Below are positions 43,914 to 51,148 of a DNA stretch of 64,000 nt, in pieces. Below the pieces are notes generated by a model. The model was not told the DNA's origin. It saw only the letters and a program-made list of their open reading frames with translations, and made no database searches. The stretch lies in assembly GCA_937873655.1 (NCBI GenBank), contig CALMYQ010000047.1:1-64000 (forward strand), given 5' to 3'. Numbering within the stretch: the stretch's first letter is position 1; each line of letters starts with the position of its first letter. Both the position numbers and the translations under genes were made by a program. This DNA is from an uncultured Lewinella sp. (GTDB lineage: Bacteria; Bacteroidota; Bacteroidia; Chitinophagales; Saprospiraceae).

Positions 43914-43965
43914 GCCGATCCCGGAAATCCCGGGTTATAATTCTATGACGTTTCGAAAAGTCCTG

Positions 43966-43993
43966 GGCTTCCCATCGCGGGAAGCCTTTTTTT
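43966..43993 (+). terminator. Rho-independent terminator
   Basis: GGCTTCCC (43966-43973) pairs with GGGAAGCC (43979-43986) around a 5-base loop and is followed by seven T. It lies 53 bases after the barrel gene stop. Confidence 0.9.
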
Positions 43994-44025
43994 ATTGATT
44001 CATTCCCGGATTGATCCGATTTGTT

Positions 44026-44053
44026 CCTCCGACCGCCGCAGCCTCGGCGGAGG
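44026..44053. repeat. GC-rich palindrome
   Basis: CCTCCG (44026-44031) pairs with CGGAGG (44048-44053), with an inner CCGCAGCCTCGG. It belongs to the same loose family of CCGCCG.AGCCT.CGGCGG elements as the composite repeats. Confidence 0.5.
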
Positions 44054-44064
44054 TGGAGATTGAT

Positions 44065-44100
44065 GCATCCGTCGTTTGGTCAGCCTAATCGAATCATTCG
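44065..44100. repeat. Dispersed 36-base repeat, copy 1
   Basis: Its reverse complement matches 50929-50964 at 34 of 36 positions, sharing CGATTAGGCTGACCAA and CGACGGATGC. Both copies lie in intergenic DNA made of short GATT/AATC words. Confidence 0.8.
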
Positions 44101-44321
44101 ACATAATCGGATTGATCGACTTAATTTATTGATCCGATGGTAGGTGTCCGTCGTTCAGGTGCAATCCAAACAGGCGAAGCGGCCTCGATAACTGACATCT
44201 TTCAAAAAAATTCCGCCTTTCATGTGCAATTTCCATAAGAACCGCATCTATAGGAAAAAACGCACAAGCCATGACCAAAAAATACCCATCCGGACGGCAT
44301 TCGAAAAACCGCTCAAACTCA

Positions 44322-46274
44322 ATGAAAACCCTTTTTACCTCAATAATCCTGCTGGCGCTGCTTGGCACGATTGCCGGCTGGATAACCCCAAAAGACCGCT
44401 CTTTTACGTTTTCAGGCAAAGTGACCGATGAAACGGGCAAAGGCCTGATCGGGGCTACCGTTTTGGTAAAAGGCGACAAGATTGGGACGGTAACCGATGT
44501 GGAAGGTGATTTTTCACTTATCGCGCCTGATTCCTGCCTGACCCTGGTGATCAGCTCCACGGGATACTTTCAACAGGAAAGGGAAAATACCTGCGCGGGA
44601 GACGTACTGGCCATTGCCATGGAACCTGCCGCCGTACTCGACGAGGTGGTCGTTACGGGCTATGGAACGGAAAAACGATTGGCCGGCAGAGCTGCCGGTA
44701 TTGTTGCGAATTCCTCAAAAGCCTCCAGGAAAAGAGACAGAACAGGCGATTATGAATACTCCAAACCTGCTCCGCCACCTCCGCCGCCACCCCCGCCGCC
44801 GTCTTCCTTAATGTACGATTTGGCCTATGCGCGCACTTCAGATGTAAAAGCAAAAGGTGTTGCAACGACAGATGGCATTGTGACTTCCTCATTCGCAGGA
44901 ACAGCCGGTACCCTCACCGCCGGAGAGGTGAACGATTATACCAAATGGGACCTCTGGTCGGATGTGTCGGGGGAAGACCTGGCCGAGTGGCGCGAATTCT
45001 GGGGCATTTATCCGTCCGAACGCTATACCTTGCAACTGAGCACTGCCAGCGGCAGTCCGGCCGTCGATTATCCAGTCCGCCTCACTGATGATACCGGGAA
45101 CGTGGTCTGGGAAACCCGCTCCGACAATACCGGCAAAGCCGAACTTTGGGCCGGCCTGTTCGATCAAGAATCCGGACAGCATGGTCGCCTGAACCTGATC
45201 GTACAGACCCAAAACGGCCCCAGGAAGATCGATAACCCCACCGATTTTCACCACGGCCTCAACTTTATCCGCCTAGACGACCCTTGCCGGAAAAACCAAA
45301 TGATGGATATCGCCTTTGTCGTGGACGCTACCGGTTCCATGCAGGACGAGATCGACTACCTCAAAGCCGAACTGAACGACGTGATCAGCCGCGTCAGGGA
45401 CACCCTCCCGAATATGGAGATCAACCTGGGCAGCGTATTTTACCGCGATGTCCGAGAGGAATACGTTACCCGCAAGAGTGACTTTTCCCGCGATATCGAA
45501 CAGACGCTCGGTTTTATCAACGGCCAGCGGGCTGCCGGCGGCGGCGATAACCCGGAAGCTGTGGAAGCCGCGCTCAAGGTGGCCGTTGAGGAATTGGCCT
45601 GGCAGCCCGAAGCCACCGCCCGCCTCCTCTTCCTGGTGCTGGACGCACCGCCCCACCGCTCCGACGAGATCCTTCAATCGCTGGAAAATACCGTGCGGCT
45701 GGCAGCCCAAAAGGGCATCCGCATCATTCCCGTGGCTTGCAGCGGCACCGATAAAAGTACCGAATACCTGATGCGCTCCCTGGCGCTGGCCACCAATGGC
45801 ACCTACACCTTCCTGACCAACGACAGCGGCATCGGCAACCCGCATATCGAGCCCACCACCGACAAATACGACGTGGAAAAACTGAACGCGCTGCTGGCGC
45901 GCGTCATCTACAATTTCGGTTTCACGGCGGATTGCGAGACTTTCCTTACCCCGCAAGCCATCGCCGCCCGCGATACCGCCGTGGTCGACTACCCCGAAAT
46001 AAAACCGGACGACAACGCCGTCGCTCAGGCAGATCCCGTCAGCCTGCGCATCTACCCAAACCCCACTTCCGGCCCGCTTACCCTGGAGGTAAACGGCGAC
46101 GCAAAAGAGGCTTTCCTCGCCGATTTTTCCGGCAAGATCCTGGCGAAGATCCCGTTGGAAAATACTAGAACCCAGCTGAACATCGGGCAATACCCGGCCG
46201 GAACGTATTTCCTGAAGCTGCTGCGCGGGAAGGAGGAAGGCGCCGGGGGCAGGGTGGTGTTGATTAGAGGGTGA
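44322..46274 (+). CDS. VWA-domain T9SS surface protein with regulatory and plug-like motif
   Basis: 650 residues from the ATG at 44322 (MKTLFTSIILLALLGTIAG signal; an ATG at 44271 would add 17 residues). In order: a carboxypeptidase-regulatory-like domain (FTFSGKVTDETGKGLIGATV) running into DEVVVTGYGTEKR, the motif that opens SusC-type TonB plugs; a ten-proline stretch; a spacer; a von Willebrand A domain (IAFVVDATGSMQDEIDYLKAE, MIDAS D-x-T-x-S form); and a T9SS sorting domain (IYPNPTSGPLTLEVN ... GTYFLKLLRG). Likely a surface adhesion or binding protein. Its TGA overlaps the GTG of the next gene (GTGA). Confidence 0.85.
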   Translation: MKTLFTSIILLALLGTIAGWITPKDRSFTFSGKVTDETGKGLIGATVLVKGDKIGTVTDVEGDFSLIAPDSCLTLVISSTGYFQQERENTCAGDVLAIAMEPAAVLDEVVVTGYGTEKRLAGRAAGIVANSSKASRKRDRTGDYEYSKPAPPPPPPPPPPSSLMYDLAYARTSDVKAKGVATTDGIVTSSFAGTAGTLTAGEVNDYTKWDLWSDVSGEDLAEWREFWGIYPSERYTLQLSTASGSPAVDYPVRLTDDTGNVVWETRSDNTGKAELWAGLFDQESGQHGRLNLIVQTQNGPRKIDNPTDFHHGLNFIRLDDPCRKNQMMDIAFVVDATGSMQDEIDYLKAELNDVISRVRDTLPNMEINLGSVFYRDVREEYVTRKSDFSRDIEQTLGFINGQRAAGGGDNPEAVEAALKVAVEELAWQPEATARLLFLVLDAPPHRSDEILQSLENTVRLAAQKGIRIIPVACSGTDKSTEYLMRSLALATNGTYTFLTNDSGIGNPHIEPTTDKYDVEKLNALLARVIYNFGFTADCETFLTPQAIAARDTAVVDYPEIKPDDNAVAQADPVSLRIYPNPTSGPLTLEVNGDAKEAFLADFSGKILAKIPLENTRTQLNIGQYPAGTYFLKLLRGKEEGAGGRVVLIRG

Positions 46275-48199
46275 GAGTAGAGGAGTTGGTCGGTTGCTGG
46301 TTGCAACAGGGCCGGAAGTTTGTCCTCGGACCCGTCGGTATGGGCAAAAGCAACCTCTGCCTGTTCAGCCTCCACGATGAACGGATCATTAGCCGTTTTG
46401 GCGACCGCCGGTATTTTATCCGGTGCGACGGGGATGAATCCAGGGAAGCAGTTGTGGCTGAGCTGGCGGCTGCCTTGGGTATCACGATGAGCGCCAATGC
46501 CGAAAACGAGGTGCTGCACGAATTGTCTGCTTCGGAAACCGTACTGGTTCTGGATAATTTCGAAACACCCTGGGGCAGGGATATCCTGCACTGTGAAGCA
46601 TTATTGCAGAATCTGGCGACCGTTCCGGGACTTTCCCTGGCGGTGACCATTCGGGGGAATATGTTCCCGCCGCTGGGTTGGGAACAGCCTATGCACATCG
46701 AGCCTGTCAGCGATGCGACAGGCCGTTAGATTTTCCTGTCCATTGCCGGAACCCACCACGCCTCCGACCCTGTTTTGGGGACCCTCCTGACCGAAATGGA
46801 CGGACACCCGCTGTCCATCAGCCTGCTGGCTTATCAGGCACAGGCCGAGAGCAAACTGGACCGGCTGTACCGGCGCTGGCAAAGCAAGCGGGCTGAACTG
46901 TTAAAAAGAGGGACCGGCGACCATAAGGACCTCAACCTGGCCGCTTCGATCAACCTTTCCGTGGAAAGTCCGGAAATGCAACCTGAAGGGCTGGAGTTGT
47001 TGAAAGCCCTGGGGCAATTGCCGGATGGGCTGGGTGAAGAGGATCTGTTGGCCCTTTTTCCGGATACGGGCGATGATGCAGCCGCCAATTTGCTGCAGCT
47101 GGGGTTGTTATTGGAGAACGCCGGCCGGTTGCGGTTGCTGAAGCCGGTGCGGGAGCATACCCGTGTCTTGCTTCCTCCGGGTGAGGAGCAAATGGACAAG
47201 CTCATGGCCCATTTTCTCCGGATGGCAAAAAAAATGGGGCCAAGGGCGGGTGCGGAAGGCGGGAGAGAAGCGATACTGGAGCTAAGTGTGAACTGGGGAA
47301 ATATCCTGAACATGTTGGACATTGCCCTCGCGAAAGATCAACCTTTGGACGGCATAGATGCCGTTATTGCTTTGGCTGATTTTCAGGTCTTCTCCGGATT
47401 GCGGGATACCGGACAATTGGATAAATCTGAATTGATTGCCAAAGAATTTGGAGATAAAAACCGCCAAGCCAATTGTAAGAGAGTTTTAGGCAACCTAGCT
47501 TATCGAAAATCTGATATTGAAAATGCAATAATACACTTAGAACATGCTATGTCAATTTATGAGGAGACAGATGATTTATTAGGTGTAGCTCATTGCCTTT
47601 GGAGTTTTGGTGATATGGCTTTTAGAATACAAGAGTATGAAAAAGCTCATATATGTTTTGAAAAGGCATTGTCAAAATATAAAAGAGTTGACAATCTGCA
47701 TGGTCAAGCAAATTGCGTACGTAGCTTAGGAGATCTTGCTAAGACGGAATTAAATTATATAAAGGCAAGAGACCTTTTTAGAACAGCATTATCAATTTAC
47801 CAGAGAATTGGTAACCTGTTAGGCCAAGCGAATTGTATTGGTAGTTTAGGGGATCTGGCACTCTTAGGACCTGACAATAATAGAGCACGGGAATTTTTTC
47901 AAAAGGCCTTGCCTATGTTTGAAAAGCTTGGATCGTTAAAAGGGCAAGCCAACATTATTAGTTCTTTAGGTAATTTGGCCAAGAAGGAAAATGATCTAGT
48001 TTTGGCAAAACAGTTATATGATAAAGCATTGTCTATCTATCGAAAAATCCAAGATGCATTTTCAATTGGCCGAACACTTTTTTATCTCAGTCAAATCACC
48101 AAAGGCAAAGAACAAAAAGCCCACCGCGAAGCCGCCCGCCAAACCTGGGAAAAAGCCGGCTACCACCGCCTGATCGGGGAAAACCTGACCGATGATTGA
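46271..48199 (+). pseudogene. STAND (NB-ARC-like) ATPase with TPR repeats, interrupted by an in-frame TAG
   Basis: Two open stretches in one frame (46271-46729 and 46730-48199) are joined by a single TAG at 46727-46729. Before it: Walker A GPVGMGKS (residues 20-27) and Walker B VLVLDNF; after it, without a frame change, IFLSIAGTHHASDP and GHPLSISLLAY, the NB-ARC segment that normally continues the domain, then a winged-helix-like part and five TPR-like repeats (GQANCxxSLGDLA). CAG to TAG would explain the break. The start is a GTG at the end of the VWA gene with no effector domain, so the 5' end may also be truncated. 47400-48100 is AT-rich against GC-rich flanks. Confidence 0.8.
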
Positions 48200-48272
48200 A
48201 TATCCGAAAAGCCTCACTTCCAACGACACTTCAGCCTCCGGACATCGAAATCGGTCGGGCTCTCGCCTCCCC

Positions 48273-48345
48273 CCATCCGACGAAGCCTCTGGCGAAGTCG
48301 GGCTCTCACTCTCTCACACCTCTCACTCTCTCACAATTTTCCCCT
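48273..48345. repeat. Composite intergenic repeat, copy 4
   Basis: Read on the minus strand from the CapA-like stop: GAGAGTGAGAGGTGTGAGAG, GAGTGAGAGCCCGACTTCGC, then CAGAGGCTTCGTCGGATGG. The TGA stop of the gene (48323-48325) lies inside the GTGAGAG run. Confidence 0.8.
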
Positions 48346-49498
48346 CCCCCGAGATCGCCAGCCCCGAATCCGGAAAATCCGCCTTCGTCAGCTCCTGCAG
48401 CGTCTTGATCGCCCGTTTCTGCGGGTCGATCTTCGGGCCGTGTATCTTTTGCTGGTAGATGGGGGTGATCTGGCCTTCGGCGAATTGGCCGTCTGGTTTG
48501 ATCCTGAGGGAAATGATGGGTGCGAACCCGGCCGGGCCGCTGAGGCTGAACCGGCCGTAGGTGCAGAAGTTGCCCATGCTGTAGATGATGAACCTATCTT
48601 TGTACAGCTCCATGGCGCGGGTCACGTGGGGGCCGTGGCCGAAGACGATGTCGGCGCCGGCGTCGATCACGGCGTGGGCGAAGGCGTGCACGTCGCCGCG
48701 GTTCTCGCCCACGAAGGTCTCGGTCCGCTTGGGTACGTGTTGGGCGTTGGAACCCTCAGCGCCGCCGTGGAAGGAGACGATGACGATGTCCGACATGCCC
48801 ACGAGTTTTTCCACGATCCGTTTGGCGTTGGCCAGGTTGCGGATATCGCAGGTGCCGCTGTTGGGGGCGAAGGCGCAGAGACCGTATTTGACCCCGTCCT
48901 TTTCAAAAACGGCGTATTCGTCGGAGCCGGCCAGCCCGGCAAAGAGGATGCCCGCCTGTTTGAGATTGGCTTTGGTCTGCTTGCGGCCTTCCGGGCCGAA
49001 GTCGCCGGAGTGGTTATTGGCGATGCTGACCATATCGAAGCCGGCATCGACGTAATTCTGAACGTATTTGGACGGCGTGCGGAACACGTAACACTTGCTC
49101 ATGTCCCGGCAGGATTTGGGCGTGCCGCCGCTGTCGAAGAGCGTACCTTCCATATTCCCGAAAGTGACATCAGCGTTTTTGAGGATCTCCCGGACGTCGG
49201 CCAGCAGGTCCTTGCCGTCGTTGGCGGGCAGGTAACCGGTATTGGGGTAATTGGTGCCCAGCATCATATCGCCGACCCCTACGATCGTGTAGAAGGTATC
49301 CTGCGGAGGAGCGGGTGGCGCCGCTGCGGTGTCGGCAGGCGGCACAGTGGCCGCCAGGGAGGCCGCTACGGCATCGCCTTTACCGTCGGTGTGATGATCC
49401 GGTTTGCAAAAGGCCAGCAAGGCACACGCCAATGCGAGGGCCATAAAGAAAAAAAGACCCCCGTTGCGGAGGCCTTTGGTGTCATTTTTTTGCCACAT
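48323..49498 (-). CDS. CapA/PgsA-family metallophosphatase-like protein
   Basis: 391 residues. An N-terminal hydrophobic segment with a lipobox-like LLAFC is followed by an Ala/Pro-rich linker and a PGA_cap domain: VGVGDMMLGTNY, FGNMEGTLFD, SIANNHSGDFG, VSFHGGAEG and FGHGPHVTRAMELY carry the metal-binding Asp, Asn and His residues of the calcineurin-like fold. In Bacillus CapA takes part in polyglutamate capsule anchoring; in Bacteroidota the role is unclear. The last codons form part of a GTGAGAG repeat. Confidence 0.88.
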   Translation of the reverse strand: MWQKNDTKGLRNGGLFFFMALALACALLAFCKPDHHTDGKGDAVAASLAATVPPADTAAAPPAPPQDTFYTIVGVGDMMLGTNYPNTGYLPANDGKDLLADVREILKNADVTFGNMEGTLFDSGGTPKSCRDMSKCYVFRTPSKYVQNYVDAGFDMVSIANNHSGDFGPEGRKQTKANLKQAGILFAGLAGSDEYAVFEKDGVKYGLCAFAPNSGTCDIRNLANAKRIVEKLVGMSDIVIVSFHGGAEGSNAQHVPKRTETFVGENRGDVHAFAHAVIDAGADIVFGHGPHVTRAMELYKDRFIIYSMGNFCTYGRFSLSGPAGFAPIISLRIKPDGQFAEGQITPIYQQKIHGPKIDPQKRAIKTLQELTKADFPDSGLAISGEGKIVRE

Positions 49499-49539
49499 GA
49501 AATGAGCTTTCTCTTAGCGCACCCCAACGACGGGGAGCA

Positions 49540-50520
49540 TTAGTCCATAGATTGGTTTGCAGAAATTGCCGCTTTGCGCAGTTGTTCGTATTCGGCCGGT
49601 GTAAGACCGTCCGTAACGTAGTTGATAGGGTCAATTTTCTGGCCTTTGAAGATAACCTCGTAGTGACAGTGCGGCGCTGTAGAAGTGCCGGAGCTGCCGA
49701 CCAGACCGATGGATTGACCGCGTTTGACCTCCTGGCCTACCTTCACATCAATGCGGCTCATGTGTGCGTATAGCGTTTGATATCCGTAACCGTGGTCGAT
49801 AATAACGTGGTTCCCGTATCCGTTACCGCGGTCAGCTCTGATCACCTTGCCCTCGCCTGTGGCCTGGATCGGCGTTCCTGCGGGAGCGGTGAAGTCAATA
49901 CCGGTGTGCATTTTGGGAACTTTGTAGATCGGGTGGATGCGCATGCCGAAACCGGAAAGAAGGTTAAGGCCGCGTGCGAGTTTGTCAATCCGGACCGGTT
50001 TGATGGAGGGCAGACTGGCCAGCATCGTCTCTTTTTCGTTGGCCATCCGGAGGATGGTGTCCAAAGAGTGAGACTGAATGTCCATTTGCCGGGATAGCTT
50101 GTCTACCCGTTCGTGCAAATCCGCCATTTTTTCTCCGGAGTATTCGTATTGACGCAGGTCCTGATATTTATCGTGACCGCCAACGCCGCCTTCCCAGATG
50201 CCTTCGCTGATGGGGTCCATCCCGAAAACCATGCGGTGGGCATAGGCATCGCGTTTTTGTATTTCCTGAAGAACCGTGCTGAGCTGTTCGAAGTTCTGGC
50301 TGAATCCATCGAGCTCAGATTGAAGCTGCTGGTTTTCGTTTCTAACGGATGCCAACTCGGGAGAGGGAAAATATTTGTGCGTGATCAGCATCAAAACAAA
50401 TCCCGTTACAACGGCGGCACACAAGAAGCCGAAAATTCTCAGGATAGTGGTACTTAGTGGTTCTACGACTTTTTCGTAGCGTAAGGTTTGTGTGTTGTAA
50501 ATAAATTTCTCCTTTCTCAT
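49540..50520 (-). CDS. M23 (LytM) peptidase with membrane anchor and coiled coil
   Basis: 326 residues. Short cytoplasmic tail, one transmembrane helix (IFGFLCAAVVTGFVLMLI), a coiled coil (about 58-170) and a C-terminal LytM domain with MHTGIDFTAP (His and Asp zinc ligands), GNHVIIDHGYGYQTLYAHM and PHCHYEV (HxH). All ligands are present, so an active peptidoglycan endopeptidase is likely. It is divergent from alaS, a neighbourhood I recall from other Bacteroidota. Confidence 0.92.
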   Translation of the reverse strand: MRKEKFIYNTQTLRYEKVVEPLSTTILRIFGFLCAAVVTGFVLMLITHKYFPSPELASVRNENQQLQSELDGFSQNFEQLSTVLQEIQKRDAYAHRMVFGMDPISEGIWEGGVGGHDKYQDLRQYEYSGEKMADLHERVDKLSRQMDIQSHSLDTILRMANEKETMLASLPSIKPVRIDKLARGLNLLSGFGMRIHPIYKVPKMHTGIDFTAPAGTPIQATGEGKVIRADRGNGYGNHVIIDHGYGYQTLYAHMSRIDVKVGQEVKRGQSIGLVGSSGTSTAPHCHYEVIFKGQKIDPINYVTDGLTPAEYEQLRKAAISANQSMD

Positions 50521-50928
50521 GAGTGTTTATTTAGCCAACAATGGCTGTGCCTTCAGCGCTTTCACAACAACGTAAAAGACTTTGTCAATAAGGGAGACCG
50601 GACTGAAGGCCAGCTGTTTTCTCACTCCCTTCGGAGCGGGCGTTTATTCAGATGGCCGGTCCCAAAAGTAAAATACGCTGTTTGTATTACAAAATTTTAA
50701 AATAAAAATTAGACCACTTTAACATCAAATGCGGAAAAAAGTGACTTTTTGTAATCAAATAAGTGAGATAGAAGCGGTTCGATTCCTTAATTTGAAGTCA
50801 AAAATAGCCTTCTTTTGCAAATATCCGGCAATTGAACGGTTTGTAGGTAATGCTTATTATAAATTAACATTCCATTGAGCATTCAGTATTGAATCAATCG
50901 AACAATTGAAACGATTCTTGGAATGAAC

Positions 50929-50964
50929 CGAATGATCCGATTAGGCTGACCAACCGACGGATGC
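50929..50964. repeat. Dispersed 36-base repeat, copy 2 (inverted)
   Basis: It matches the reverse complement of 44065-44100 with two mismatches. Confidence 0.8.
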
Positions 50965-51060
50965 CCCAATTGACCAATCGAACCAATTTAATAATTGTAT
51001 CGATTATGCCGATTGAACGAATGATCCGATTAGCGTAACCAATTGGCCATTCAGGCAAAT

Positions 51061-51095
51061 CGAATCATTCGAATCATTCGAATCATTCGATCAAT
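51061..51095. repeat. 9-bp tandem array (CGAATCATT)
   Basis: Three exact copies at 51061, 51070 and 51079 and a degenerate fourth, ending about 20 bases before the alaS -7 box. Confidence 0.85.
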
Positions 51096-51115
51096 TTTTC
51101 GATTCAACATTTTTG

Positions 51116-51123
51116 TATCTTCG
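51116..51123 (+). promoter_or_regulatory. Variant -7 box (TATCTTCG) of alaS
   Basis: TTTTGTATCTTCGCCCC precedes alaS, 25 bases from the start. It belongs to the TAnnTTCr type seen before PBP1C and the LytTR response regulator. Confidence 0.5.
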
Positions 51124-51148
51124 CCCCCCGTTACAATCGAGTAAAAAA

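Larger units (their letters stand above)
43914..44321. other. Intergenic region with terminator, palindrome and dispersed repeat
   Basis: It holds the terminator at 43966-43993, a palindrome CCTCCG...CGGAGG at 44026-44053, and a 36-base element (44065-44100) repeated in inverted orientation at 50929-50964. The rest, up to the VWA gene, shows GATTGAT/GATCCG words but no gene. Confidence 0.7.
50521..51148. other. Long intergenic region upstream of alaS, repeat-rich
   Basis: 628 bases. 50521-50880 shows no gene or structure I can name; 50881-51095 consists of short GATTGA/CGAATGATCC words including the dispersed 36-base repeat (50929-50964) and a 9-bp array (51061-51095); a variant -7 box lies at 51116-51123. 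Confidence 0.7.

Noticed and set aside
50774-50786. GGTTCGATTCC, resembling a tRNA T-arm
   Set aside because: The bases on either side do not pair into a T stem, and no anticodon or acceptor stem can be built around it.
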